Shown: positions 40,308-48,490, counted from the stretch's first letter. The stretch is DNA of 64,000 bases from Kitasatospora sp044457565 (GCF_044457565.1 NZ_JBITGZ010000002.1:186001-250000), one strand, 5' to 3'. Notes: generated from the letters alone by a model not told the origin. Made by a program: numbers and translations.

Positions 40308-41633
40308 TCAGCGGTGGGCGAGGTAGCCGTCGAGGTCGAGCACGCCGTTGCCGCTGACGCAGGCGACGATGACCTCCTCGCGGCCGCTCTCCCTGGCCTG
40401 CACCGCGCGCTGCACCGCGGCGCGCAGGGCGTGGCAGGACTCGGGGGCGATCAGCATCCCCTCGGTGCTCAGCACCAGCCGGCCGGTCTCGAAGGCGTCC
40501 GCCTCCTGGTACGCCACGGCGTCCAGCAGCCCCTCGCCGCGCAGTACGCCGATGATCGGCGATCCGCTGTGCTGGCGCAGCCCGCCGACGTGGGTCTCCG
40601 GCAGTTCGTAGTCCCGGCCCAGGGTGTACGACTTGGTGAGCGGGGTGATGCCCTCCGGGTCGGCGTGGTCGTAGCGCAGGGTGCCCTCGGTGAGCCGGGG
40701 CGCGCTGGCGGACTCCGCGCCGAGCAGCAGCAGTTCCTCGCCGCGCTCGGCCTTCTCCGCCAGGTACGGGCCCATGAAGCCGCCCAGGTTGCTGCCGCCG
40801 CCGACGCAGGCCACCAGGGTGTCCGGGCGCTCGCCGAGGGCGGCCAGCTGGGCCTTGGTCTCCTGCCCGATGACGGTCTGCTGGATCAGGACGTGCGGCA
40901 GGTTGCTGCCGGAGATGTAGCGGGTGTCCGGGTGCTGCGCGGCGTGGCAGATCGCCTCGCCGATCGCGGTGCCGAGCGAGCCCAGCAGGTGCCTGCCGTC
41001 GCGCAGCAGCGCCTTGCCGACCGGCGTACGGTCGCTCGGCGAGGAGTACACCTCGCCGCCGAGCATCTCGATCAGCGCCTTGCGCCCGGGCTTCTGACGG
41101 GCCGACACGCCGGCCCAGTAGATGACGGCCTTCAGGCCGAACCGCCGGGCCGCCCAGGCCACCGCGTGGCCCCACTGGCCGGCGCCGGTCTCGGTGACCA
41201 GGGTGTCCACACCCTGCTCGGCCGCGAAGTAGGCCTGCGCGACGGCCGAGTTGAGCTTGAAGCTGCCGGTGGGCAGCACATCCTCGCGCTTGAGGTAGAT
41301 CCGGGCCGGGGTCTCCAGGTAGCGCTCCAGGGCCCTGGCCCGCAGCAGCGGGGTGGGGCGCCCGATCGCGGCGAGCTCCTCGCGGACCCGCTCGGGGATC
41401 GCCAGGAACGGCTCGCTCGCGCTGTCCTGGGCGCGGACGGCGTCCAGTCGGATGCGCTGCTGGAGCGCGATCCGCGGGCCCCAGGCGTCCTGGTCGCCGG
41501 TGTCCTCGGGCTCGACGGGCGCCGGGACGGGTGCCGGGAGGCTGGGGACGAGGTTGAACCAGTGCGAGGGCACGGTGTGGGGGTCCGTCCCGGCCGGTAC
41601 CGGCACGGGAGTCCACTGCGCGGAACGGGTCAA
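40308..41633 (-). CDS. TrpB2-like PLP enzyme (tryptophan synthase beta homologue)
   Basis: A 441-aa TrpB2-type protein: the HWFNLVPSLPAPVPAPVEPEDTG opening is characteristic. The PLP Lys is K126 in GSFKLNSA; TrpB proteins usually have His just before it (HK), here Phe. ETGAGQWG with the catalytic Glu and VGGGSNLGGF with the phosphate-binding loop are kept. No TrpA homologue is nearby, so it is not tryptophan synthesis. TrpB-like enzymes add nucleophiles to an aminoacrylate from Ser or phosphoserine, fitting the known use of serine in CC-1065 ring construction. TTG 41633 is the only convincing start; first gene of the series. Confidence 0.82.
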   Translation of the reverse strand: MTRSAQWTPVPVPAGTDPHTVPSHWFNLVPSLPAPVPAPVEPEDTGDQDAWGPRIALQQRIRLDAVRAQDSASEPFLAIPERVREELAAIGRPTPLLRARALERYLETPARIYLKREDVLPTGSFKLNSAVAQAYFAAEQGVDTLVTETGAGQWGHAVAWAARRFGLKAVIYWAGVSARQKPGRKALIEMLGGEVYSSPSDRTPVGKALLRDGRHLLGSLGTAIGEAICHAAQHPDTRYISGSNLPHVLIQQTVIGQETKAQLAALGERPDTLVACVGGGSNLGGFMGPYLAEKAERGEELLLLGAESASAPRLTEGTLRYDHADPEGITPLTKSYTLGRDYELPETHVGGLRQHSGSPIIGVLRGEGLLDAVAYQEADAFETGRLVLSTEGMLIAPESCHALRAAVQRAVQARESGREEVIVACVSGNGVLDLDGYLAHR

Positions 41634-41761
41634 CGTGCTTCCCTCTCGTCAGCCGGATGGGGAGCTGCGCCGGGCTCTCCCCGGCCGGTGGGCCGCGGTG
41701 CGGCGCCGCGTGCACAAGCATTGGCGGGCGTATGGTCGGGTGAGAAGCGCGCAGAGCGTTG

Positions 41762-41821
41762 TTGACCGGACCGGTCAAGCTCTCGGCCGATCGGCTCGTC
41801 ATCTCTTGACCGAAACGGTCG
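41762..41821. promoter_or_regulatory. Paired palindromic operator candidates in the divergent promoter
   Basis: TTGACCGGACCGGTCAA (41762-41778) is a perfect 8-1-8 palindrome. A related site, TTGACCGAAACGGTCG (41806-41821), lies exactly 44 bases further, four helical turns. Both sit between the TrpB2-like gene and the GyrI-like gene, where the cluster's main promoter must be. They could be operators for the AraC/GyrI regulator or an unlinked repressor; the TTGACC halves could also serve as -35 elements. Confidence 0.6.
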
Positions 41822-41948
41822 GGAAGTGGCCGGGTCGTTCTCGCCCGCGGTCGGCAGCTCCTCGGGGGTGACCGCCGGATCGCTCAGTCGTTCCCCCTGG
41901 GGGTGTGGGTGAGGCCCCGTACACAGCACCGCAGGAGATCCCAGCACC

Positions 41949-42593
41949 ATGAGCACCACCGGCAAGGCCCAGAAGACCGACCACCGCACGCTCGACGCCC
42001 CGCTCTACAGCGCGAAGGCCGTCCCGCAGGAGGTGGTGGTCCCCGAGTTGGAATTCCTGGCCGTGGACGGGGTCGGCGACCCCCGGCAGAGCCCCGAGTT
42101 CGGACCGGCCATCGCGGCGCTGTACGCCGCGTCGTACGCCCTGAAGTTCGCGGTCCGCGCCGACACCGGGCTCGACTACTCGGTGATGCCGCTGGAGGGG
42201 CTCTGGCGCAGCAACGACCCGGCCTTCGACGCCTTCTCGGCGGACTCCTACGGCCCCGGCGCCCGGGCCGGCTGGGAGTGGACCCTGCTGATCCGCCAGC
42301 CGGTGCCGTACTCGCCGGAGCAGCTCGCCGCCGCGGTGGACAAGGCGGCGGCCAAGGCCGGCCCCGAGGCGGCCGGCCGGCTGCGCGAGGAGCGCTTCGC
42401 CGAGGGGCGCAGCGTCCAGGTGCTGCACAAGGGCCCGTACGAGACCGAGCCGCACACCGTGAAGCTGCTGCACGACTACCTGGTCACCGAGCGGCTGGCC
42501 GAGAGCGGCCGCCACCACGAGGTGTACCTCTCCGACCCGACCCGGACGGCCCCTGAGCGGCGGCGCACCATCCTGCGCCAGCCGGTGGTGTGA
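41949..42593 (+). CDS. GyrI-like protein, candidate cyclopropanoid hydrolase
   Basis: A 214-aa stand-alone GyrI-like domain protein. The block ALKFAVRADTGLDYSVMPLEGLWRSND, then WEWTLLIRQPVPYSPEQLAAAVDKAAAK and VQVLHKGPYETEPHTVKLLHDYL, with ERLAESGRHHEVYLSDP.RTAPE at the end, matches the GyrI-like/Lin2189-type proteins. YtkR7 (yatakemycin) and C10R6 (CC-1065) belong to this superfamily and open the cyclopropane of their toxins. ATG 41949 has AGGAG about 11 bases upstream. It diverges from the biosynthetic operon across the palindromic operators, a usual arrangement for resistance genes. Confidence 0.85.
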   Translation: MSTTGKAQKTDHRTLDAPLYSAKAVPQEVVVPELEFLAVDGVGDPRQSPEFGPAIAALYAASYALKFAVRADTGLDYSVMPLEGLWRSNDPAFDAFSADSYGPGARAGWEWTLLIRQPVPYSPEQLAAAVDKAAAKAGPEAAGRLREERFAEGRSVQVLHKGPYETEPHTVKLLHDYLVTERLAESGRHHEVYLSDPTRTAPERRRTILRQPVV

Positions 42594-42920
42594 CGGCGCA
42601 CTGATCCACCACCGTGCGACGGACCGGTGATCGCGCTGCGCCGGCGCGTTACCGGCTCGTCGTCCTCGCCGGGTGGCGCTCTGGACAGGGCTCTGTGACG
42701 TTCCTACCATCGACGGGTGGGCAGGGGGCCCACTACGAGGCATTCCCGAAGTCACCCGCAGGCGGTGGCACCGGAGTTCACGGTCTGGCGGCGTACCGTG
42801 GGGAGCAGCTGCGCCGGGTCCGTGGAGGTGCGTCGATCCGAGGGCACCAGGGTTCCCGGTCCATCGGGGTGGGTGCCCGATCGCTGTTGGACCCAAGGGA
42901 TCGGAGGGCTTCGGCCTGCC
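42594..42920. other. Intergenic region before the AraC-type gene, no gene seen
   Basis: About 330 bases without a credible gene. CTGGAC at 42681-42686 and TACCAT at 42705-42710 with an 18-base spacer could be a promoter for the AraC-type gene. The spacing means the regulator is probably not simply read through from the GyrI-like gene. Confidence 0.35.
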
Positions 42921-43787
42921 ATGAAGATCGACACCCTCAGCAGCCACGACGAGCGCCTTCGCCGCGCGATCCCGCACATCGTCGCGCAGGTCAGGGACGG
43001 GGAGGCCGCGGTCTCGCTGGAGGACCTCGCGATGGCGACCAACACCTCGCCCGACTACCTGCGCCGGGTCTTCCGCCACCAGGTCGGGGAGCCGATCCAC
43101 CGCTACGTCCGCCGGCTGCGGCTCTCGCTGGCCGCCTACCGGCTGGTCTACGGCGACCGCCCGATCATCGACATCGCGGTCAACGCCGGCTACAACTCGC
43201 ACGCCGCCTTCACCCGGGCGTTCCGGTCGGCTTACGGGGTCTGCCCGACCGACCTGCGCACCAGCCCGCAGACCGCCTGCTGGCCGACGGCGGGGCCGGC
43301 CGGGACGGACATCAGACCGGCGGCCATCCCGCAGCGAAGAGTGGCGTTCTACCAGCACCTGGGGCCGATCGACAGCGCCAACACCGCCTGGGACCGGCTG
43401 CGCGGCTGGCTCACCACCCAGGGGCACTGTCCGGCCCGCTCCAAGGCCCTCGGCGTCTCCTACGACGACCCGGACTTCTTCATGGGCGCCCGGACCAGGC
43501 ACGACATCTGCGTCCCGGTACCGGACCGCTTCGACCCGGCCGAGAAGGCCGGTATGGGCGTCCAGGTGGTGCCCGCCTCCAGCGGTCTGGCGATGCGGCA
43601 CACCGGACCGCCCGAGCTGATCCCGTTCACCTACATGCATCTGGCGGTGAGCGCCGCGGCCAAGGGGATGCAGCGCACCGAGCGGCCGCCGCTGCCGTAC
43701 TACCTGGAATTCGCCTCCTTCCCCTCGGCGCACCCCGAGCGGCAGGTCGCGATCGACGTCTACCTGATGCCGCACCGCCCGGCGTGA
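42921..43787 (+). CDS. AraC-family regulator with GyrI-like effector domain
   Basis: A 288-aa regulator: an AraC DNA-binding domain at about residues 5-110 (two helix-turn-helix units, LEDLAMATNTSPDYLRRVFRHQVG and IIDIAVNAGYNSHAAFTRAFRSAYG), then a C-terminal GyrI-like ligand-binding domain (VAFYQHLGPIDSANTAWDRLRGWL... LGVSYDDPDFF...IDVYLMP). This architecture (Rob/SbmC-like) senses small hydrophobic or cationic compounds. It may sense the cluster product or an intermediate and control the nearby resistance gene and operon. ATG 42921 is used because homology begins here. Confidence 0.88.
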   Translation: MKIDTLSSHDERLRRAIPHIVAQVRDGEAAVSLEDLAMATNTSPDYLRRVFRHQVGEPIHRYVRRLRLSLAAYRLVYGDRPIIDIAVNAGYNSHAAFTRAFRSAYGVCPTDLRTSPQTACWPTAGPAGTDIRPAAIPQRRVAFYQHLGPIDSANTAWDRLRGWLTTQGHCPARSKALGVSYDDPDFFMGARTRHDICVPVPDRFDPAEKAGMGVQVVPASSGLAMRHTGPPELIPFTYMHLAVSAAAKGMQRTERPPLPYYLEFASFPSAHPERQVAIDVYLMPHRPA

Positions 43788-43943
43788 CGTCAGGCCCGGT
43801 GCGACGTCACACCGGGCGTGACCTCAGGCCCGAGGGTACGGCGAGCGGGTGTCCGGGCGCCGCGGTGGTCCGGAGGCCGTCCCGGTGTTACGGCCGTCCC
43901 GGCCTCACCCGGACGGCCGTACCCGCCCCGGAATCCCGGCGGT

Positions 43944-44522
43944 TCACCCGGACAGCCGCGCCCGCGCCTCCATCAGCGCGAAGCCCAAGAGGTTGAGCCC
44001 CCGCCAGCGCCCGGGCAGCAGCGCGTCCGTACTGTCCGCCGCCAGCCCGATGCCCCAGACCCGGTCCAGCGGACTGGCCTCCACCAGCACCCGGTGCGCG
44101 GTGCCCAGCAGGTACGACAGCAGCGCCGGGTCCTGCCCGAACTTGGCCACGTTGCCCTCCACCACCAGCTCGAAGCACTCCGCCTCCCACTGCTCGGTGT
44201 CGAAGCCCTGCACCTCGCGCCCGAGTGCCTTGGCCTCGGCGGGCGTACGGGCGTGCAGGATCCTCGGCAGGATCTGCTCGTCCCCGAACATCCGGGCCTT
44301 GCCGGCCATCATCCAGTGCTCGGCGGAGGCGTACTCCTGCCCGTCGACGGTGAACCGGGCCGGCCACCACTGGCTCAGTGCCCCGGCCCCGATCCGCCCG
44401 TCGTGCTCAGGCCGGTGACCCCAGAACATCAGGTACTTGGGCCGGGCGCCGCCGGCCACCAGCGCGGTGAGTTCCGCCCGGCTGCGCGTCTCTGCGGGGG
44501 TCATGGGCTGGGTCGTCGTCAT
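43944..44522 (-). CDS. NADAR family (YbiA-like) protein
   Basis: A 192-aa protein. FWGHRPEHDGRIGAGALSQWWPARFTVDGQEYASAEHWMMAGKARMFGD is the N-terminal NADAR hallmark; WGIGLAADS and NLLGFALMEARARL close the fold. NADAR enzymes hydrolyse N-glycosidic bonds, in riboflavin-pathway intermediates (YbiA) or ADP-ribosylated guanine in DNA. The gene converges on the AraC-type regulator and is probably outside the biosynthetic cluster. ATG 44522 precedes MTTTQPMTPAE; a second ATG 18 bases later is possible. Confidence 0.88.
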   Translation of the reverse strand: MTTTQPMTPAETRSRAELTALVAGGARPKYLMFWGHRPEHDGRIGAGALSQWWPARFTVDGQEYASAEHWMMAGKARMFGDEQILPRILHARTPAEAKALGREVQGFDTEQWEAECFELVVEGNVAKFGQDPALLSYLLGTAHRVLVEASPLDRVWGIGLAADSTDALLPGRWRGLNLLGFALMEARARLSG

Positions 44523-44753
44523 GGGCCCATCCTGGCACCCGACGCCTGCCGCCCGCCGCCGGATTTCACCCCGGGGCCCGTTTCCGCCGGCGCCGCAGGC
44601 TCCGGGCGCCGCGGTGACCGGGGGCAGGAGCACCCGAGCGCCCGCCACCCGGACCGCGAACGGGGGGACCGCAGGCCTGCTGCGCCTCGCCTGCCCGTGC
44701 CGGGCGGTGGACACCGGTTGTCGCCGCGACCGTCGTCCACTCCCGGGCCCGCC

Positions 44754-46235
44754 TCAGCCGACCGTGCGCGGCAGCCGGGTGCTCAGGGCGAGGATGGTGA
44801 AGGAGCCCAGCAGCTGGAGGCCGAGGGTCACGGCGAGGGCGTGCGCCATGCCGAGGGTGGGGGAGAGCGACAGGTAGAGGGTGCCGAGCGTGGCCACACC
44901 CAACGCCAGGCTGGACTGCTGACCCGTCGCCAGCACACCGCTGCCGACGCCCGCCCGCTCCGGCGGCACCTGGGAGAGCACCACGCGGAACAGCGGGGTG
45001 CCGATCAGGCCCTGCCCGATTCCGGCCAGCGCGACCCCCGGGGCCATCCGCAGCGGCGAGAAGTGCGCCCAGTCGGCCAGCACGGTGGCGATCAGCGTGG
45101 CCAGGCCCAGGGCCTGGACGACGGCGCCGGCGCTGAGCACCCGGCTCCCGAACCTCCCGATTAGGCGCGGCCCGGAGAGCGAGGCGAAGAAGTAGCCGAC
45201 GGCCATCGGCACCAGCGCCCACCCGGCCGCCACCGGCCCCAGTCGCAGCCCCTGCTGGAGGGCCACCGCGATCACGAACATGAACCCGCCGAAGCCGGCG
45301 AAGTACGGCAGCGCGATGCCGAGCCCGCGCCGCATCTCGGGAATCCGCAGCAGCGACGGCGGCACCAGCGGCGCCCCGCCGGAGCGCTCCGCCCGGCGCT
45401 CGGCCCGGACGAAGGCGACGGCGAGGAAGGGGAAGGCGGCGAGCAGCAGCCACGTCCAGAGCGGCCAGCCGACGGCCCGGCCCTCCATCAGCGGGACGAG
45501 CAGTGCCAGCAGGGTGGCGGTCAGCAGTACGGTGCCGAGGATGTCCACCCGGGCCGGCTGCGGTGAGCGGCTCTCCGGTACGTACCGGAGCGCCAGGACG
45601 AGGGTGAGCAGGGCGAACGGGACGTTCAGCAGGAAGACCGAGCGCCAGCCGGTGCCGAACAGGTCGGCGGCGACCAGCATGCCGCCCAGCACCTGGCCGA
45701 CCACCACCGAGATCCCGCCGACCGCGCCGTAGACGCTCAGCGCCCTGGCCCGGCGGGCGCCGGTGGTCGCGGCGGTGATGGTGCCGAGCACCTGGGGGAT
45801 CAGCAGCGCGGCCGAGGCGCCCTGCGCGGCCCGGGCGGCGACCAGGCTCCAGGCGCCGGGGGCCAGCCCGCAGGCGAGAGAGGTGAGAGCGAAGGCCACC
45901 GCGCCGGCGACGAACAGCCGGCGGCGCCCGAAGATGTCCCCCAGCCGGCCGCCGAGCACCAGCAGGACGGCGAAGGCGATGCCGTAGCCGGCGGCGACCA
46001 GCTCCAGCACGGCGGGGCCGGCGGCGAGGTCGTGATCGATCGTCGGCAGCGCGACGTTGACGATGAAGAAGTCCAGCATCGGCAGGAACGCACCGAGCAG
46101 CACGGTGACGAGGCCGGCCGTCCCGAGGACGGTGTCGGCCGCTCTGGCGGTGGCTGGGGTGGTGGTCGGTGCGGCGGCGGTCCTGGGCGGTAGGGGAGCG
46201 GCGGTGGCCTTGACGGCTTCGAGATGCTGGGTCAC
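44754..46235 (-). CDS. MFS exporter, DHA2-like (14 TM)
   Basis: A 493-aa drug:proton antiporter-type MFS protein. FLPMLDFFIVNVALPTIDHDL, GRLGDIFGRRRLF (motif A), AARAAQGASAALLIPQVLGTI and VGGISVVVGQVLGGML are typical of DHA2 exporters. GTG 46235 gives MTQHLEAVK; an in-frame ATG at 46313 would run through the palindromic operator at 46284-46304, so it is rejected. The same inverted repeat precedes the XRE/MmyB-type regulator gene at 48491-49357, which is therefore the likely repressor or activator. Substrate unknown. Confidence 0.88.
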   Translation of the reverse strand: MTQHLEAVKATAAPLPPRTAAAPTTTPATARAADTVLGTAGLVTVLLGAFLPMLDFFIVNVALPTIDHDLAAGPAVLELVAAGYGIAFAVLLVLGGRLGDIFGRRRLFVAGAVAFALTSLACGLAPGAWSLVAARAAQGASAALLIPQVLGTITAATTGARRARALSVYGAVGGISVVVGQVLGGMLVAADLFGTGWRSVFLLNVPFALLTLVLALRYVPESRSPQPARVDILGTVLLTATLLALLVPLMEGRAVGWPLWTWLLLAAFPFLAVAFVRAERRAERSGGAPLVPPSLLRIPEMRRGLGIALPYFAGFGGFMFVIAVALQQGLRLGPVAAGWALVPMAVGYFFASLSGPRLIGRFGSRVLSAGAVVQALGLATLIATVLADWAHFSPLRMAPGVALAGIGQGLIGTPLFRVVLSQVPPERAGVGSGVLATGQQSSLALGVATLGTLYLSLSPTLGMAHALAVTLGLQLLGSFTILALSTRLPRTVG

Positions 46236-46283
46236 GGACTCTACGATGGTCCGCCGCTCACCCTGGTACCAGAGTGTCGTTAT

Positions 46284-46304
46284 CCAGGTATAAGAACTAC
46301 CTGG
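46284..46304. promoter_or_regulatory. Operator upstream of the MFS gene (CCAGGTA-N7-TACCTGG)
   Basis: Perfect 7-7-7 inverted repeat CCAGGTA-N7-TACCTGG, about 50 bases upstream of the MFS start and overlapping the stop codon of the 50-codon gene. Identical arms and spacing recur at 48438-48458. A second small palindrome, CTGGTACCAG, lies at 46263-46272, nearer the MFS start. Confidence 0.75.
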
Positions 46305-46449
46305 CAGCCTCATCGGCCAGCCTGTTCAACCAGGACTCCTCGGCCCGTTCGGCCAGCCGACCCAGGCGCTGGTACCGGCAAGGCCCGCGCGTGCCCTTGT
46401 GCGTGAGCTGTTCCACCGGGGTGGCGCGGAGTTCGTCAGAGGTGGTCAT
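46297..46449 (-). CDS. Small hypothetical protein (50 aa)
   Basis: A short charged protein, MTTSDELRATPVEQLTHKG at its start and Arg/Glu/Leu-rich at its end. ATG 46449 overlaps the upstream stop (ATGA) and has GGAGGAG. It is the last of four tiny co-directional genes. No family recognised. Confidence 0.6.
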   Translation of the reverse strand: MTTSDELRATPVEQLTHKGTRGPCRYQRLGRLAERAEESWLNRLADEAAR

Positions 46450-46775
46450 TGCTCTCCTCCGGGTGGGTGCGGCCGGGACGTTCCGCCCGCCGTTGTTGGG
46501 TTGCCGGCCCCCGCTTTGTCGCAGGTGGGAGTCTGAGGAGGCCGGGTGAGTTCGTCCTCGGTGCGTCGGCCGGGCCGGCGCAAGAGGCGGACGAGCGCCG
46601 GGCCGGTGGCGGTCACGCAGCTGCAGAAGACCAGGAGGAACACCAGGCTCAGCACTGAGGGCTGGCCGCCGCGCAGTGGGTAGACGGCTGCCGCCGCCAA
46701 CCCCACGCTGAACCCGAAGGCGAGGACGGCGCCGCCGAGTGCGGACGCCGTTGCCCGCCGCCCACGACGGCTCAC
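46446..46775 (-). CDS. Small two-helix membrane protein (109 aa)
   Basis: Two hydrophobic segments, about residues 9-32 and 40-64, flanked by Arg-rich ends, and a Pro/Thr-rich C-terminal tail. GTG 46775 overlaps the upstream gene stop (GTGA), and its own stop overlaps the next start, so this is a tightly coupled set. No family recognised. Confidence 0.6.
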   Translation of the reverse strand: MSRRGRRATASALGGAVLAFGFSVGLAAAAVYPLRGGQPSVLSLVFLLVFCSCVTATGPALVRLLRRPGRRTEDELTRPPQTPTCDKAGAGNPTTAGGTSRPHPPGGEQ

Positions 46776-47008
46776 CGGGCCGAGCCTCGGCGGATGACCG
46801 CCGCGAGCGCCTCGATGGCGTCGGGGCGAGCAGCACCGAGGTCGACGAGGACGACGCCGGTCGTGTTCGCCGACCGCCAGTCCACGGCGACGGAGGGCAG
46901 GCGGACCTGCGCCCGGTCGAGTGCGTCCGTCAGGTCGTCCAAAGCCGCAGCGGCTCGGCTGCGGTCCTCCGCCGTGAGGCGCCGAAGTGGCGAGACCATG
47001 TGGTTCAC
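46772..47008 (-). CDS. Small hypothetical protein (78 aa)
   Basis: Begins VNHMVSPLRRLTAEDRSRAAAALDDL; a soluble, mixed helix-strand protein with SVAVDWRSANTTGVVLVDLGAARPD. GTG 47008 overlaps the upstream stop; an ATG at 46999 is the alternative. Third from the end of the tiny-gene set. No family recognised. Confidence 0.55.
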   Translation of the reverse strand: MNHMVSPLRRLTAEDRSRAAAALDDLTDALDRAQVRLPSVAVDWRSANTTGVVLVDLGAARPDAIEALAAVIRRGSAR

Positions 47009-47241
47009 GCACCTTCCCAGGGCAGCAGCCGGGACACCAGGACGCGGCACCGCCGGGTGCCGATCTCGACCACGGCAGTACCGTCCGCACTGGACACCAG
47101 CCGCGCGCGCAGCCGCGCCTCCCGCCCGTCGCCGTTGACCGCGGGTGGCCACATACCGACGCCGACGACAGTCCCCGCCAGATAGGAAGCGGGAGCGCCC
47201 GGCCCTCGTGGTTCGGGTTCCAGCCTTGCTGCTTCGTGCAT
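47005..47241 (-). CDS. Small hypothetical protein (78 aa), first of the tiny-gene set
   Basis: Starts MHEAARLEPEPRGPGAPASY and is rich in beta-strand-like segments (RLRARLVSSADGTAVVEIGTRRCRVLVSRLLPW). ATG 47241 has GGAGG 11 bases upstream. It diverges from the XRE-family gene at 47556, suggesting control by that regulator. No family recognised. Confidence 0.55.
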   Translation of the reverse strand: MHEAARLEPEPRGPGAPASYLAGTVVGVGMWPPAVNGDGREARLRARLVSSADGTAVVEIGTRRCRVLVSRLLPWEGA

Positions 47242-47494
47242 GGTGTCGCTGTACCTCCGTCAGGCAGGTCGGTGGCGCCGCCCGTTGAGCCGACTTTGCA
47301 TGTTGTGTGGAAAGCGTGGCGGTGAGTGCGCACCTGTCCATCAGGGGCGGTGGTTGGGCAGAAGAATCGGTGTCCGCTTTGCTCCACCTGGCAGTCGTGC
47401 CACCAGACGGCTCACCACCGATCTGTCGTCCGGCGGACAACCTGATCGTGCCCTGTCGCACGGGGGTTCCGCGACGCTGAGAAGGTGTCGCTCC

Positions 47495-47549
47495 GACGTC
47501 TCCACAAGACGTCATTTCGGTGTCGTAGCAAGGGGATTCGGCCTATATT
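47495..47549 (+). promoter_or_regulatory. Promoter and inverted repeat of the XRE gene at 47556
   Basis: GACGTCT (47495-47501) and AGACGTC (47507-47513) form a perfect 7-5-7 inverted repeat. TATATT at 47544-47549 is a good -10; start of transcription would fall at about the ATG at 47556, implying a leaderless message, as no ribosome site is visible. The repeat is positioned near or just upstream of the -35 region and is a candidate operator for the regulator itself. Confidence 0.6.
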
Positions 47550-47555
47550 GTCTCC

Positions 47556-48323
47556 ATGGCGACGCCCAACGAGACTTTCAAGGCCGTACGAATCAGCCTT
47601 CGCCTGAGCCAGGACGAGTTCGCGAAGAGGCTGCGACAGGTCGGTACGGAGCGGGGCGAGCCGAACGATGCCAGCAAGCGCCTTGTGCAGCGCTGGGAGT
47701 CCGGAGAAGTGCGCTCTCCTCGTCCGGTGTACGTTCGAGCCCTTGAGGCTGTCACGCGCCTATCTGCTGACCGCCTTGGCTTTGAGTCATCCCACCTGCC
47801 AACAGGAGTCAGCATGGACGGCACAGGAGGTCATGACCTGACCAGGGACGCTTTGGGCGTACTGGTGAAGGGCACACCCGCGCCGACAGGTGAGGACTTC
47901 TCGGGGGTATGGCTCAGCCACTACGAGTTCTACAGCAGCAGTCGAGAGGGCACGTTCACCGGCCTGCACCACGTCGTGCTGACCCAGCACGGCAACCGGA
48001 TCACCGGCAGGTCCCTCCCCGGGGCGTCGTCCAACCCCGACTCTCCCCTGTCGTTCGACCTCACGGCCGACCGGAATGTCGTGACCGGTTCATGGGTGGA
48101 GCAGACAGCGTCGGACGGCTACTACCAGGGCGCTCGCTATCACGGTGCGATTCAGCTACTGGTCGACCCCACGGGCCGCCGGATGGCGGGAAAGTGGGTG
48201 GGGTTCGGCAAGGAGTTCGACGTGAACACCGGCCCCTGGGAGCTGCGGCTCCTGGACCGGTCCACTGCGGCGGACGTGCTGACCAGGTTCAGTGAGCCAC
48301 CCCAGGGTCAGTACCCCGAGTGA
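47556..48323 (+). CDS. XRE-family helix-turn-helix regulator with beta-rich C-terminal domain
   Basis: A 255-aa protein. The N-terminal Cro/CI-type domain (about 5-72: KAVRISLRLSQDEFAKRLRQVG... SKRLVQRWESGE) is followed by a linker and a beta-rich domain of about 140 residues (GVWLSHYEFYSSSREGTFTGLHHVVLTQHGNRITGRS... GAIQLLVDPTGRRMAGKWVGFGKEFDVNTGPWEL), unlike peptide-binding TPR domains. Such two-domain regulators are frequent in streptomycetes but uncharacterised. It diverges from four tiny genes it may control. Confidence 0.75.
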   Translation: MATPNETFKAVRISLRLSQDEFAKRLRQVGTERGEPNDASKRLVQRWESGEVRSPRPVYVRALEAVTRLSADRLGFESSHLPTGVSMDGTGGHDLTRDALGVLVKGTPAPTGEDFSGVWLSHYEFYSSSREGTFTGLHHVVLTQHGNRITGRSLPGASSNPDSPLSFDLTADRNVVTGSWVEQTASDGYYQGARYHGAIQLLVDPTGRRMAGKWVGFGKEFDVNTGPWELRLLDRSTAADVLTRFSEPPQGQYPE

Positions 48324-48437
48324 CCTGAGATCCAGCTAGGCCGCGAGCGAGCTCGTGGGAGGCGCCGTAACCGGACACGCCGTCTTTCATGGACCCGACC
48401 GCCGTGCCCGCGCACCCTGGTGCTGGAGTGCCCGGAT

Positions 48438-48458
48438 CCAGGTATCAGTGGTACCTGG
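48438..48458. promoter_or_regulatory. Operator upstream of the MmyB-like regulator (CCAGGTA-N7-TACCTGG)
   Basis: Perfect 7-7-7 inverted repeat 33 bases before the regulator start at 48491, with the same arms and spacing as at 46284-46304 before the MFS gene. Autoregulation plus control of the MFS gene is the simple reading. Confidence 0.78.
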
Positions 48459-48490
48459 CAACTGCCTGCCGCCTGCCGCATGCTGGGCCC

